A stretch of DNA of 64,000 nt from SZUA-365 sp034002405 (GCA_034002405.1 JAVFAS010000004.1:62001-126000), one strand, 5' to 3'. Counted from the first letter of the stretch, positions 1 to 9,428 are shown. Numbers and translations: made by a program. Notes: generated by a model not told the origin, from the letters alone.

Positions 1-611
1 GCATTCAGCGCCTTGCGTACCCGGAGGGGAAAGCCGCGCGGGTGGAGAGTTCCGGAGATAACGATCCGGAATTCCGGACACTCCGTCTCGCGAGAATCGT
101 GCGCGAATCCAATGGCATCGTTCCGGATCTTGTTCTTCCGCAGGATAGCCTCTCACCGCTCCGCCGTTGCCTCGAACGCTATGATGGCTATTTCGGCTTC
201 GTGAGCCTGTACATCAACCGGAACGCACCGAAATCGGTCCCCCGCATCGGTGCCGGAATTCGTGCGGACTTCCGGCGGCATGCCGATTCACTCATGGCCT
301 GCGAGGGAACAGCACTGTCCGACGCATACGACGCGTTGCGACGGGAGGCACGGACGCAGAATCTCGATGCATCCGGCACCCGTCTCGTCGAGGAGCTCGG
401 CGAGAAAATCCGGCAGTTGCACGCACGGCGTTTCGACACCGAATGGGAGTTGATCCGCGCACGTCTCGAGGAAGAATTCATTTTTCACATGCATGGCGAT
501 CTGGCGCGTCAGCGCCACCAGCTCACGAGGGACGACGCGGTGCAACGCGCGGAGACGCTGTTGCGCGACACCGCCGCCTATGAGGCGGCATTCCTTCCGG
601 CGGAGCAGTAG
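1..611 (+). CDS. S41 family C-terminal processing peptidase, 3' part only
   Basis: The frame is open from base 3 of the window with no start, so this is the C-terminal ~200 residues of a longer gene cut by the window edge. The stretch reading EFRT..ARIVRESNGIVPDLVLP matches the end of the S41 (CtpA/tail-specific protease) core, where a GGGI-PD-V signature closes the catalytic domain. The Ser/Lys dyad and PDZ domain would lie upstream and are not visible. The last ~140 residues are charged and helical, as in the C-terminal extensions of periplasmic S41 proteases of Bacteroidota/Chlorobiota. Such enzymes cleave C-terminal tails of envelope proteins. The family call is good; the exact substrate is unknown. 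A GTG at 42 could be mistaken for a start but falls inside the domain. Confidence 0.75.
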   Translation, partial: IQRLAYPEGKAARVESSGDNDPEFRTLRLARIVRESNGIVPDLVLPQDSLSPLRRCLERYDGYFGFVSLYINRNAPKSVPRIGAGIRADFRRHADSLMACEGTALSDAYDALRREARTQNLDASGTRLVEELGEKIRQLHARRFDTEWELIRARLEEEFIFHMHGDLARQRHQLTRDDAVQRAETLLRDTAAYEAAFLPAEQ

Positions 612-664
612 TTCCCACGCCACCCTCGATCCCGCCTTGGCCGTGGACACCATCCCCCAAAACG

Positions 665-699
665 AACGCACACCGTGAGGGACACTCACGGTGTGCGTT
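665..699. terminator. Bidirectional hairpin terminator
   Basis: A perfect 15-bp inverted repeat (665-679 and 685-699) encloses a 5-base loop GGACA. It lies between two convergent genes, the S41 peptidase on + and the Fe-S carrier on -, where a shared terminator is expected. There is no long T-run on the + side, so efficiency is inferred only from stem strength. Confidence 0.75.
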
Positions 700-726
700 G
701 AAACATTCGCCTCCGGCGAATACCGG

Positions 727-1083
727 TCAGGAACTGAACGACGAGCCGCAACCGCAGGTACGCACCGCGTTCGGATTGTTGAACACGAATCCGCGTCCGC
801 TCAGGCCGTCGGAATAATCGAGTTCGGTGCCTCCGAGATAAAACAAGCTCTTCGCGTCGATCACCAGGCGCACGCCATTGACCTCGAGTCGTTCGTCACT
901 CTCCCGCACATCACCATCGAACCCCAGCGAGTACGAAAGACCGGAACACCCGCCTCCCTTCACTCCGATGCGGAGGAGATAATTTTCCGGGATGTCGTTG
1001 TCCGTTCGAATCGTCGCGATTTCCTTCGCGGCCTTGTCCGTTACGGTGATCTGACTCACTGCTTCTGTCATCTGCTCAGACAT
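727..1083 (-). CDS. A-type iron-sulfur cluster carrier (IscA/SufA/ErpA/HesB family)
   Basis: This 118-residue protein has the three conserved cysteines of A-type carriers: Cys46 in GGGCSGLSY, and Cys110 and Cys112 in the C-terminal CGCGSSF. These residues bind a [2Fe-2S] or [4Fe-4S] cluster for transfer to apo-proteins in the cytoplasm. Length and motif spacing are normal for the family. No isc, suf or nif partners are adjacent, so it cannot be assigned to one pathway; a stand-alone ErpA-like role is plausible. The start is preceded by GGAG and then a run of ten T on the coding strand (1093-1102 on the complement). Confidence 0.93.
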   Translation of the reverse strand: MSEQMTEAVSQITVTDKAAKEIATIRTDNDIPENYLLRIGVKGGGCSGLSYSLGFDGDVRESDERLEVNGVRLVIDAKSLFYLGGTELDYSDGLSGRGFVFNNPNAVRTCGCGSSFSS

Positions 1084-1122
1084 GTCTACTCCAAAAAAAA
1101 AAGAATAATCGGAAATCAGTTC

Positions 1123-1128
1123 ATTATA
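1123..1128 (-). promoter_or_regulatory. Candidate -10 box for the Fe-S carrier gene
   Basis: The minus strand reads a perfect TATAAT about 40 bases upstream of the start codon. I see no good -35 hexamer at 16-18 bases; TTCGGA lies at 19 bases. The -10 element alone supports the call. Confidence 0.35.
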
Positions 1129-1243
1129 CTAATGTAGAGAATCGTCGTCCGAATTCGCAAGTCGGGAATTCAGCCCCCGTCGGCACGGTCGCGGCCTGCC
1201 CGCGAACGGTGGGAAGGAGCGCGCGGGAGCACCATTCCGCCGG

Positions 1244-1561
1244 TCAGGCCACCACGCCCGCGGTTTCCTCGGCCGCCTGCTCCTCCTTCCGTGGTTTGAG
1301 CTGATACGAGTCGAGGTGCAGTGTAAAGGCGTTGCCCGCATACGGGACGGCGATCCCGCGTGTGCGCAAATCGGCGAGGAATTCCTCCGCCAGACGGTCA
1401 ACGGCGAGGGTGCCGATATCCTTGTGCGTGATGTCGCGCATATACCCGCGGATCGCGGCCTGCACGTCGCGGACGAAAAGATTGCTTTTGTGGTAGACCG
1501 GGATCCCCTGCGCGCGCATATAATCAAACAGCACCGTTTCACTCCCGACGAAGGATTTCAT
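1244..1561 (-). CDS. Conserved-looking small protein of unknown function
   Basis: This encodes 105 residues without signal peptide or membrane segment, so it is probably cytoplasmic. I do not recognise a family. The N-terminal ~85 residues look like a compact mixed alpha/beta unit; the tail is Glu/Ala-rich (KEEQAAEETAG) and likely flexible. The start follows TAAGGAG at a good distance, and a TACTTTTG -10-like box lies just upstream, which supports it as a real gene. It stands alone, separated from the Fe-S carrier by 160 bases and divergent from purN. Confidence 0.6.
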   Translation of the reverse strand: MKSFVGSETVLFDYMRAQGIPVYHKSNLFVRDVQAAIRGYMRDITHKDIGTLAVDRLAEEFLADLRTRGIAVPYAGNAFTLHLDSYQLKPRKEEQAAEETAGVVA

Positions 1562-1599
1562 GAGAACGCTCCTTACTCCGTGGAAAATCCATTACCTGA

Positions 1600-1607
1600 C
1601 AAAAGTA
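1600..1607 (-). promoter_or_regulatory. Candidate TAnnTTTG -10 element for the 105-residue gene
   Basis: The minus strand reads TACTTTTG about 40 bases before the start, matching the Bacteroidota-type -7 consensus TAnnTTTG and identical to the element before the 3-hydroxyacyl-CoA dehydrogenase gene. No clear TTG sits at the expected upstream spacing, so the call is tentative. Confidence 0.3.
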
Positions 1608-1786
1608 ACAGGAATTTTCCGAAATCCGTTCACGCCCCGTGCCGCGGTTGCACGCCGGCAGCGGACGACGGGACGTGTCGTACGACGCAAACCATTCACG
1701 TCGGCGCGTGGTATCCGCGGCATTCGTCTGATTGCTTCCAACCCGCATTTTCCGTACTATTCCGTTCTTGAAACGATGTGGACACC

Positions 1787-2398
1787 ATGCTCGTACTGGC
1801 GGTATTTGTTTCGGGACGTGGATCGAATTTCCTGTCCATTCAGCGTGCGATCGCGGAGCACCGCCTCGATGCCCGCATTGCCGTCGTGATCAGTAATCGA
1901 CGCGACGCCACCGCGCTGGAATCCGCCGCCGCGTTGGGAATTCCCGCGCGATCCTTCGCGGGAGTCGCCGAGGCGCAGCAGGTCGCTTGGATGCGCGACA
2001 CCCTCGCGGAGGCCGGAGTGAACTTCATCGCGCTGGCCGGCTACATGAAACTCCTTCCAGGCGAGATCGTCGCCGCGTACCGGCATCGGATCACGAATAT
2101 CCATCCCGCCCTGCTTCCCTCCTTTGGCGGCACGGGGATGTATGGACATCACGTGCACGAAGCGGTGCTCTCCTCCGGCGCGAAGGTCAGTGGTGCAACA
2201 GTGCATCTCGTCGATGAAGAATATGACCGCGGGCAGATCGTCGCCCAGCGTTGCGTGCCCGTCCTGCCACACGATTCCGTCGAGTCACTCGCGGCACGCG
2301 TGCTGGAAATCGAACACCAGATCTATCCCGAAGCCCTGCACCTCTTCGCCGAGGATCGCGTCGAGGTGCGCGGGAATCGCACCATCATTCTCAGTTAA
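1787..2398 (+). CDS. purN: Phosphoribosylglycinamide formyltransferase (GART)
   Basis: PurN transfers a formyl group from 10-formyl-THF to GAR, the third step of de novo purine synthesis. The N-terminal FVSGRGSNF is the phosphate-binding loop. The HPALLPSFGG segment and the downstream GATVHLVDEEYDRG stretch contain the folate-site and catalytic His/Asp region of the family. The 203-residue length is normal. I chose ATG 1787; a GTG at 1778 would add only three residues. It ends 6 bases before purH, with AAGGAA between them, so the two purine genes form one transcript. Confidence 0.95.
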   Translation: MLVLAVFVSGRGSNFLSIQRAIAEHRLDARIAVVISNRRDATALESAAALGIPARSFAGVAEAQQVAWMRDTLAEAGVNFIALAGYMKLLPGEIVAAYRHRITNIHPALLPSFGGTGMYGHHVHEAVLSSGAKVSGATVHLVDEEYDRGQIVAQRCVPVLPHDSVESLAARVLEIEHQIYPEALHLFAEDRVEVRGNRTIILS

Positions 2399-2404
2399 GG
2401 AACC

Positions 2405-3934
2405 ATGCAGAGTATCCGTCGCGCGCTCTTGAGCGTCTATGACAAGACCGGGATCGTCGATTTCGCCCGGATGCTTGTCGAACAAGGAATCGAAATCATC
2501 TCGACGGGAGGAACCTATTCAGTCCTGGGCAAGGCCGGGCTTCCCGTGACCGCGGTGCGGGACGTGACGAATTTTCCGGAGATGCTGGATGGTCGGGTAA
2601 AGACGCTGCATCCCCACATTCACGCGGGGCTGCTTGCCCGCCGCGATCTCGATGCGCATATGCGGCAGATCGAGGAACACAATATCGCGTGTATCGATCT
2701 GGTCGTCATCAATCTGTACCCGTTCGAGGAAACCGTCGCGGCGGGCGCCACCGCGATCGAATGTATCGAACAAATCGACATCGGCGGCCCGTCGATGCTG
2801 CGATCCGCCGCGAAAAACCATGACGCAGTCACGGTGGTGTGTGATCCCGCGGATTACGACGCCGTCGCGGGTTCCATCCGCGAGCGGGGGAATACGACGA
2901 AGGAGCTGCGTCGCGTACTCGCGGCGAAGGTGTTCGCGCGTACCGCGGCATACGACCATGCAATCGCTCGGTGGATGGCGGAGGATGCCGGTGGCGGGAT
3001 TCCGGACCGCCTGCTCGTCAGTGCGGACGTCGCGCAACCACTGCGGTACGGAGAAAATCCGCATCAACCGGCCGCGCTCTACGGACGGTTTTTTGACGAC
3101 GTCGAAAAACTGCACGGGAAAGAGCTTTCGTTCAACAACATCGTCGACCTCGATGCGGCGATCGCCTTGATCGAGGAATTCGATCGGCCCGCCGCGGCGA
3201 TCATCAAGCACACCAACCCCTGTGGCTGCGCCGTCAGCGACACGCTGTTCGATGCGTATACATCCGCGCTCACCACCGATCCGCTCTCCGCGTATGGCGG
3301 TATTGTCGCATTCAACCGCGAAGTCGACGTCCGGTTGGCGGAAAAGCTCAACGAGATGTTTTCCGAGCTCATCGTCGCGCCAGCGTTCGCGGACGACGCG
3401 ATGGACATCCTCCGCAGAAAGCGCGATCGGCGTCTTCTCCGTTTCCGTCCCCGCGCCGGGAAGCACGCGACAGTGCAAATGAAATCCGTGAGAAATGGTT
3501 ATCTTTGCCAGATGTCCGATTCGGGAGCCGACGTCGCCACCGACTGGCGCGTGGTCACGACACGACAGCCGACCGACGCGGAACGCGGCGCCTTGGCATT
3601 CGCATGGACCGTGGTCAAACACGTCAAGTCGAATGCGATTGTCTATACGGATACGCATCGAACGCTCGGGATCGGTGCGGGACAGATGTCCCGCGTGGAT
3701 GCCAGCACGATCGCGGTCTGGAAGGCCACCCAGTCGAAGCTGTCCCTCCACGGATCGGTCGTCGCATCCGACGCCTATTTCCCCTTCGCCGACGGGCTTC
3801 TCGAAGCGGTGAAGGCGGGTGCGACCGCCGTCATTCAGCCCGGTGGTTCCGTTCGCGACGAGGAGGTCATCGCCGCGGCGAACGAACACGGTATCGCGAT
3901 GATCATGACCGGAATCCGTCACTTCAAGCACTGA
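2405..3934 (+). CDS. purH: Bifunctional AICAR transformylase / IMP cyclohydrolase
   Basis: PurH catalyses the last two steps of IMP synthesis. The N-terminal ~200 residues form the MGS-like cyclohydrolase domain (SVYDKTGI, STGGT, GRVKTLHP). The C-terminal transformylase domain carries KHTNPCGCA, the KSNAIVYT segment, IGAGQMSRVDA and the final IQPGGSVRDEE. Its 509 residues are the usual length. It follows purN closely and is followed after 14 bases by mreB, so shape genes may be partly cotranscribed with purine genes. A long antisense frame over it is a codon-bias shadow. Confidence 0.97.
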   Translation: MQSIRRALLSVYDKTGIVDFARMLVEQGIEIISTGGTYSVLGKAGLPVTAVRDVTNFPEMLDGRVKTLHPHIHAGLLARRDLDAHMRQIEEHNIACIDLVVINLYPFEETVAAGATAIECIEQIDIGGPSMLRSAAKNHDAVTVVCDPADYDAVAGSIRERGNTTKELRRVLAAKVFARTAAYDHAIARWMAEDAGGGIPDRLLVSADVAQPLRYGENPHQPAALYGRFFDDVEKLHGKELSFNNIVDLDAAIALIEEFDRPAAAIIKHTNPCGCAVSDTLFDAYTSALTTDPLSAYGGIVAFNREVDVRLAEKLNEMFSELIVAPAFADDAMDILRRKRDRRLLRFRPRAGKHATVQMKSVRNGYLCQMSDSGADVATDWRVVTTRQPTDAERGALAFAWTVVKHVKSNAIVYTDTHRTLGIGAGQMSRVDASTIAVWKATQSKLSLHGSVVASDAYFPFADGLLEAVKAGATAVIQPGGSVRDEEVIAAANEHGIAMIMTGIRHFKH

Positions 3935-3948
3935 GAAACCAAACCTGT

Positions 3949-4974
3949 ATGGGCCTATTCAGCATTTTCAGCAACGACCTCGCCATCGATCTCGGCACCG
4001 CCAACACGCTGATCTGGGTGCGCGGAAAAGGGGTCGTCCTCAGCGAACCGTCGATCGTCGCGTTCGACAAGAACACGAAAAAAATCATCGCCATCGGCAA
4101 TGACGCTCGGGAGATGCAAGGCAAGACGCATCGGGATCTGCAGGTCGTGCGTCCGATGCGCGATGGCGTCATCGCCGATTTCGAGATCGCCGAGGGCATG
4201 CTGCGCGCCTTCATCAAAAAAATCATGAACAGCTGGATCCCGAGCCGGCGCATTGTCATCTCCGTGCCCAGCGGCATCACCGAGGTGGAAAAGCGCGCGG
4301 TGCGGGACAGCGGCGAGCATGCGGGCGCGAAGGAAGTCTACCTTGTCGCCGAACCCATGGCGGCCGCGATCGGCATCGGGCTCTCGGTCGACGCTCCCGT
4401 GGGCGACATGATCATCGATATCGGTGGCGGTACGACGGAAATCGCGGTCATCGCGCTTTCGGGCATCGTGCAAGAGGAATCGATCCGCATCGCGGGTGAC
4501 GAGCTGAACAATGCCATCATGCAGCATTTCAAGAAAAGCCACAATCTGCTCATCGGCGAGCGAACCGCCGAAATCATCAAGTGTGAGGTCGGCAGCGCGG
4601 TTCCACTCAAACAGGAACTCGTCGTGCGCGTGAAGGGACGCGATCTTGTGGGTGGACTCCCGACGACGGTGGAGGCATCCAGTGTCGAAATCCGCGAAGC
4701 ACTCGAAGAACCGATCAGCGCCATCGTCGAGGCCGTGAAGATCACGCTCGAGCGGACGCCACCCGAACTCGCGGCCGACATTCTCGATCGCGGAATCATG
4801 CTCACCGGCGGCGGGGCATTGCTCAAGGGTCTCGATAGCCGTATCCGTCGGGAAACAAATCTCCCCGTTCATGTCGCCGAGGATCCGCTGACCGCGGTCG
4901 TGCGCGGGACCGGCGCCATCATGGAAAACCTTCATCACTACGGGAAGGTGATCCTGAAGGGCAAGAAGTACTGA
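3949..4974 (+). CDS. mreB: Rod shape-determining actin homologue MreB
   Basis: MreB is the actin-like ATPase that forms short membrane-associated filaments and directs lateral wall synthesis. The 341 residues begin MGLFSIFSND, with an amphipathic N-terminus followed by the phosphate-1 loop DLGTANTL. Phosphate 2 is IDIGGGTTE, and the adenosine motif is near LTGGGALLKG. The start is the ATG at 3949; upstream codons open in the same frame belong to the purH overlap region and are not used. It is first in mreB-mreC-mreD-pbp2-rodA, all on one strand with gaps under 30 bases. Confidence 0.97.
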   Translation: MGLFSIFSNDLAIDLGTANTLIWVRGKGVVLSEPSIVAFDKNTKKIIAIGNDAREMQGKTHRDLQVVRPMRDGVIADFEIAEGMLRAFIKKIMNSWIPSRRIVISVPSGITEVEKRAVRDSGEHAGAKEVYLVAEPMAAAIGIGLSVDAPVGDMIIDIGGGTTEIAVIALSGIVQEESIRIAGDELNNAIMQHFKKSHNLLIGERTAEIIKCEVGSAVPLKQELVVRVKGRDLVGGLPTTVEASSVEIREALEEPISAIVEAVKITLERTPPELAADILDRGIMLTGGGALLKGLDSRIRRETNLPVHVAEDPLTAVVRGTGAIMENLHHYGKVILKGKKY

Positions 4975-4999
4975 GACAGGAATCGACGGGCGATGCGCC

Positions 5000-5845
5000 G
5001 TGCAGACACTGTTCGCTTTCATACGCGCTTTTCGCGAATATCTGACACTGACCGTACTGGCGGGAATTTCCCTCCTGCTCATTGCGAACAGTGACAGTAC
5101 CTCCGTACAGGTTCTCCGATCCTTTTCCCTGGTGAGCCTCGCCTCCCTGCAGTCCTCCTCCAATTGGTTCGCTTCCCTGTTCTCCTCCCGTCAGGATGCG
5201 GAAGCCTTGCGCGACGTGAACGTCACGCTCATGGAGGAAGTGATGCAACTCCGGCGGCTGCGCCAGGAAAACTTGGAACTCCGGCGGAAGATCGGATTTC
5301 GCGATCGATCGCAGTATCCGCTCGTTCCCGCCGAGATCGTGGGAAAAAGTCTGGGGATCGGACAAAACCTGATCACGCTCGACGTGGGGTCGCAAGACAG
5401 CGTGACCGTCAATATGCCGGTCATCAATGAGGATGGCCTGGTCGGGAAAATCATCGCGACCACGGGAACGTATTCCATCGCGATGCTCGGCGTGCATCGC
5501 GATTTTCGCGCCACCGCAAAAGTCAAACGCGCACGGGTCGATGGCATCATTGCATGGGAGGAAGGGGAAACGCTCATGCTCCACAACGTTTCGAAAACCG
5601 CGGATGTCATGCCCGGTGATACGATTGTCACGTCGGAATACAGCAATATCTTTCCTCCCGAGATCATGATCGGAGTCATTCAGAGCATTGGGCCCGGCGA
5701 GGGCGGACAGTTCAGCCGGATCGTCGTGATTCCTCGCGTGAAGTATGCGTCGCTCGAGCGAGTCTTCGTCGTGCGATTTCGCACCGATGCCGAACGTGCG
5801 GCGATCGAGGATCAAGTATTTCCGGAGACGGAGGATCCACGGTGA
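5000..5845 (+). CDS. mreC: Rod shape-determining protein MreC
   Basis: MreC is a bitopic periplasmic scaffold that links MreB/MreD with PBP2. The 281 residues start at a GTG. A single membrane segment lies around residues 15-33, followed by a coiled coil (ALRDVNVTLMEEVMQLRRLRQE region, about residues 70-95) and then the two beta-barrel domains, with GLVGKI and VMPGDTIVTS typical of the family. The last four bases overlap mreD in a GTGA junction. Confidence 0.93.
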   Translation: MQTLFAFIRAFREYLTLTVLAGISLLLIANSDSTSVQVLRSFSLVSLASLQSSSNWFASLFSSRQDAEALRDVNVTLMEEVMQLRRLRQENLELRRKIGFRDRSQYPLVPAEIVGKSLGIGQNLITLDVGSQDSVTVNMPVINEDGLVGKIIATTGTYSIAMLGVHRDFRATAKVKRARVDGIIAWEEGETLMLHNVSKTADVMPGDTIVTSEYSNIFPPEIMIGVIQSIGPGEGGQFSRIVVIPRVKYASLERVFVVRFRTDAERAAIEDQVFPETEDPR

Positions 5846-6348
5846 GTCCGAAATTCCGCCGCGCGTTGTCGGCCCTCGGAATACTGCTGCTGCTTGCTGT
5901 CGTGCAGGTGACCATCATTCCGCTCATCGGCATTCGTGACGTGCTTCCATCCGTACTGTTGATCGGTGTGGTTTTCGTCAGTCTTCGCGAGGGACAACTC
6001 ACGGCAATGCTTACCGCCTTTCCCGCGGGATTGCTCGCCGATTCGTATCTCTCCGGTGTCGTCGGCATCAGTTCGCTGGGACTGACGATTACCGCGTTCG
6101 CCACGGGCTTCTTCCATGACGAGGAAAAAGCGAGCGTGCTGATCCGGAGTCCGCGTGTGATTGCCATCATGTTCCTCGGTGCAAGTGTGTACCACCTCAT
6201 CTATCTGTTCGCCTACTTCCGGAGCATGGATCTCGACATCCTCGCGCTGATCGGCATGCATGTCCTCGGTGCCGCCGCGTACACGACGTTGCTCTCTACC
6301 ATTCCCATCCTGCTCCTTGCACGCAGGGCACATCGTCTGAAGGTCTAG
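5842..6348 (+). CDS. mreD: Rod shape-determining membrane protein MreD
   Basis: This is a 168-residue, very hydrophobic protein with about five membrane segments, the expected topology of MreD. It starts at a GTG within the mreC stop (GTGA), with GGAGG at 5830-5834 giving 7-base spacing. MreD acts with MreC in the inner membrane to position the elongation complex. Sequence conservation in this family is weak; the call rests on topology, length and position between mreC and pbp2. Confidence 0.88.
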   Translation: MSPKFRRALSALGILLLLAVVQVTIIPLIGIRDVLPSVLLIGVVFVSLREGQLTAMLTAFPAGLLADSYLSGVVGISSLGLTITAFATGFFHDEEKASVLIRSPRVIAIMFLGASVYHLIYLFAYFRSMDLDILALIGMHVLGAAAYTTLLSTIPILLLARRAHRLKV

Positions 6349-6357
6349 GGGGAAACA

Positions 6358-8196
6358 GTGGAACGCAGCGCTTTCGCCAGCAGACAACGGAGTTACGTGA
6401 TCGGTGCGATCCTTCTCGGACTCTTCGCGATCCTGATCATCCGCCTCTATGCACTGCAGTTCATGCAGTACGACACCTTCCGCAGCCAGGCGGAGACCAA
6501 TTCGATCCGTCAGCTCGCGAAGGATCCCTTGCGTGGACTCATCTACGATCGCGACGGCACGGTCGTCGTCGACAATAATCCGAGCTATACCCTGACGATC
6601 ACTCCGTTTGAATTCGACTGGGCCAGCCTACCACTGCTGAAGCGGATGTTCGCCGTCGACACCAACGTTGTCCGATACCGGATCAGCCGTGAAGGCATCA
6701 ATTCATTCCGGCCGGTGAAGGTCGCGCGGGACATCACCTTCGAACAGCTCTCCCTGCTTGAGGAAAACCGGACCATGCTGCCCGGGGTGAACTACACGAT
6801 TGAATCACGCCGTGTCTATCATCTCGCGCCCCACCTCTCGCATCTGCTCGGTTATACGAAGGAGATATCGCCGGGGCTGCTCAAGACGCTCGGGGATTAT
6901 TACGCACCCGGCGACATTGTCGGCTTCAACGGAATCGAGGCGTATTACGAGGAAGTTCTCCGGGGGAAAAAAGGATATGGCTACTACGCGGTGGATTCGC
7001 GCGGCAAGGTGATCGAGAGTTTCGAACATGGACGCTCCGACATTCCCGCCCAAGAAGGAAGCGATCTCTTTCTCTCGATCGATATGAATTTGCAATTATA
7101 CGGCGAACGGCTGATGCGCGGACGCCGTGGTGCCATCGTGGCGCTCGATCCCCGGAATGGCGAAGTGCTCGCGTTCGTCAGTTCCCCGGACTATGATCTG
7201 CGCGATTTCAGCGGACGGATCTCTACCGATATCTGGAGCGCGCTCCGGGACAATCCGGCTTCCCCGCTGTTCAATCGTTGTTCGATGGCAGCCTATCCCC
7301 CCGGATCGACCTTCAAGATGCTGGTCGCCGTCGCTGCCTTGCAGGAAGGCATCATCGATGCGAACACCCGCATTCATTGCCCGGGATCCTATTTGCTCGC
7401 AGGCAAGGAATTCGGGTGCCATGGCGCGCACGGAGATATCGCGGTGGTTAGTGCACTCGAGCATTCCTGCAACGTCTTTTTCTACAAGCTGATTTTCAAA
7501 CTCGGCTTCCAGAACCTGCAGAAGTACGGCCGGATGTTCCACATCGGCCAGCCCACCGGCATCGATATCAGCAACGAGAACAGCGGCATCCTGCCCTCGG
7601 AAGAGTATTACGACAAACGATACGGATCGCGCTGGAATATCGGCTATCTCGTCAACCTCGGGATCGGTCAGGGTGAGATCAATACGACACCGCTGCAGAT
7701 GGCCGCCTACACCGCCGCGCTCGCGAACGGCGGCATGTACTACCGTCCACATGCCGTGCGGTGGATCAAGGATCGCAAGACAGGAAAAAAGCAACCGGTT
7801 CCCATCGAGGGAGACAGATTGCCGATTTCCGCGGCATCGCTCTCCATCATCCAGCGTGGGATGTACCGTGTCGTGCATGGGTCCGGTACCGGGTACGCCG
7901 CACGCGTGGGTGGCACGCAGGTCGCGGGAAAAACCGGGACCGCGCAGAACCCGCCGAATCCCGATCACGCCTGGTTCGTCGGCTATGCCCCATTCGACCA
8001 ACCCACCATCGCCGTGGCGGTGATTGTCGAAAATGGGGGCTTTGGTGGAACGGCGGCGGCACCGATTGCCGGGGCCATGATCCGCCGTCATCTTTTCGGC
8101 TCGCATTCGCAGCCGGATGCACGGGAAGAACCCGCGGAGAATGAGATGGAGCTCCAGGTCGAACCGTTGCCGCGCAGCGTTCCGGTGGAGGATTGA
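6358..8196 (+). CDS. mrdA: Penicillin-binding protein 2 (peptidoglycan D,D-transpeptidase)
   Basis: This class B PBP crosslinks peptidoglycan during elongation. The 612 residues have one N-terminal membrane anchor (about 13-30), the pedestal domain (RGLIYDRDG near 59-67), and a transpeptidase domain with SxxK at Ser317-Lys320 (PGSTFK), SxN in EHSCN and KTG in AGKTGTAQ. All catalytic motifs are intact. The start is GTG 6358 behind AGGGGGA. The C-terminus has an extra acidic ~35-residue tail. Its TGA overlaps the rodA ATG. PBP2 pairs with the SEDS glycosyltransferase RodA encoded next. Confidence 0.96.
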   Translation: MERSAFASRQRSYVIGAILLGLFAILIIRLYALQFMQYDTFRSQAETNSIRQLAKDPLRGLIYDRDGTVVVDNNPSYTLTITPFEFDWASLPLLKRMFAVDTNVVRYRISREGINSFRPVKVARDITFEQLSLLEENRTMLPGVNYTIESRRVYHLAPHLSHLLGYTKEISPGLLKTLGDYYAPGDIVGFNGIEAYYEEVLRGKKGYGYYAVDSRGKVIESFEHGRSDIPAQEGSDLFLSIDMNLQLYGERLMRGRRGAIVALDPRNGEVLAFVSSPDYDLRDFSGRISTDIWSALRDNPASPLFNRCSMAAYPPGSTFKMLVAVAALQEGIIDANTRIHCPGSYLLAGKEFGCHGAHGDIAVVSALEHSCNVFFYKLIFKLGFQNLQKYGRMFHIGQPTGIDISNENSGILPSEEYYDKRYGSRWNIGYLVNLGIGQGEINTTPLQMAAYTAALANGGMYYRPHAVRWIKDRKTGKKQPVPIEGDRLPISAASLSIIQRGMYRVVHGSGTGYAARVGGTQVAGKTGTAQNPPNPDHAWFVGYAPFDQPTIAVAVIVENGGFGGTAAAPIAGAMIRRHLFGSHSQPDAREEPAENEMELQVEPLPRSVPVED

Positions 8197-9428
8197 TGGC
8201 ATTCGAAATCCGGACCATCAATCTTCGCATGCTCGACTGGATCGCGCTCGGCGCCGTGCTTCTGCTCGTGGCTGCCGGCTTGCTCTCGATCTACAGCGCC
8301 ACGCACAACGCGGAGATCTTCATTAAATTTCAAAAGCAGGTGTTCTGGAGCATCCTTGGTATTCTGCTGCTGGTGCTTGTTCTCCTTGCGCCGCCGCGTT
8401 TCTATCATTACATCGCCTATCCGGCGTATGCGCTCTCGCTCCTGCTTCTGCTCCTGGTCCTTCTGCTCGGCAAGACCATCGCCGGCAATGCGGGCTGGTT
8501 CGGCATTGGAGGATACGGGATACAGCCATCCGAATTTGCGAAGCTCACCACGATTCTTGCGCTGGGTCGGTTCCTGTCGGACAGTACGACGAGCATGCGC
8601 TCGTTTGGCGATCTCGGAAAGGCCATCGGCATTGTCGGGGTTCCCTGGCTGCTCATCCTCCTGCAACCGGACTTCGGCACGGGTCTGGTCTATTGGGCAT
8701 TCTTCCTCGCGATGATTTTCTGGGCGGGTGCGGAGATGGTCCTGCTGCTCACGTTGCTCTCCCCGGTGATCGTCGCCGTGCTCTCGATCATCGGGATCTG
8801 GTATTTTCTCGCGGCAGCCTTCCTCGTCTCCATCCTGTTCTATCTCATCAGACGCAATCTCGGCATCGCGCTGATGTTTCTCGCGCTCAACCTGTCGATC
8901 GGATTCGGCGTGCAATACATGTACAGCCATCTGCCTGAGTACCAGAAGAATCGCATCGCCGTGTTCATCGATCCGACCGAGGCGCCGCTTGCCGCGGGGT
9001 ACAACGTCATCCAATCGAAGGTCGCCATCGGCTCCGGCGGCATGACGGGAAAAGGATACCTGCAGGGATCACAAACACAGCTGCGCTTCGTCCCGGAGCA
9101 ATGGACCGATTTCATTTTCTGCGTGCCCGCCGAGGAATTCGGCTTCATCGGCGCGATGGGCATCCTCCTGCTCTTCGCGATCCTCCTGCTCCGGGGCTTG
9201 CGCATGGCGCGTGTGCTGGAGTTCCGCTTCTCGAGCCTCACGGCCATCGGTATCACGACAATGTTTCTCTTTCATGTCTTTATCAACGTGGGGATGACGC
9301 AAGGACTCCTGCCCGTCGTGGGGATTCCACTGCCATTCATGAGTTACGGCGGCTCGTTCTTTCTCACCAGTCTTGTCGCCGTCGGCATCCTTCAGCATTC
9401 CTGGGCATCACGCGACGAATTTTCCTGA
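8196..9428 (+). CDS. rodA: SEDS peptidoglycan glycosyltransferase RodA
   Basis: RodA polymerises lipid II glycan strands in the elongasome. The protein has about ten membrane segments and the SEDS signatures LLQPDFGTG in the middle, the EEFGFIGA loop with the acidic residue needed for activity, and the terminal PLPFMSYGGS. The ATG at 8196 overlaps the last base of the pbp2 TGA; a TTG one codon earlier is possible. It closes the mre cassette. The next gene lies 279 bases downstream. Confidence 0.96.
   Translation: MAFEIRTINLRMLDWIALGAVLLLVAAGLLSIYSATHNAEIFIKFQKQVFWSILGILLLVLVLLAPPRFYHYIAYPAYALSLLLLLLVLLLGKTIAGNAGWFGIGGYGIQPSEFAKLTTILALGRFLSDSTTSMRSFGDLGKAIGIVGVPWLLILLQPDFGTGLVYWAFFLAMIFWAGAEMVLLLTLLSPVIVAVLSIIGIWYFLAAAFLVSILFYLIRRNLGIALMFLALNLSIGFGVQYMYSHLPEYQKNRIAVFIDPTEAPLAAGYNVIQSKVAIGSGGMTGKGYLQGSQTQLRFVPEQWTDFIFCVPAEEFGFIGAMGILLLFAILLLRGLRMARVLEFRFSSLTAIGITTMFLFHVFINVGMTQGLLPVVGIPLPFMSYGGSFFLTSLVAVGILQHSWASRDEFS

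Noticed and set aside
2519..3931. A 470-codon antisense frame inside purH
   Set aside because: It is a codon-bias shadow with no start context or domain.
3505..3948. In-frame upstream extension of mreB through the end of purH
   Set aside because: MreB family N-terminus begins at the ATG 3949; the extension is translated purH sequence in another frame.
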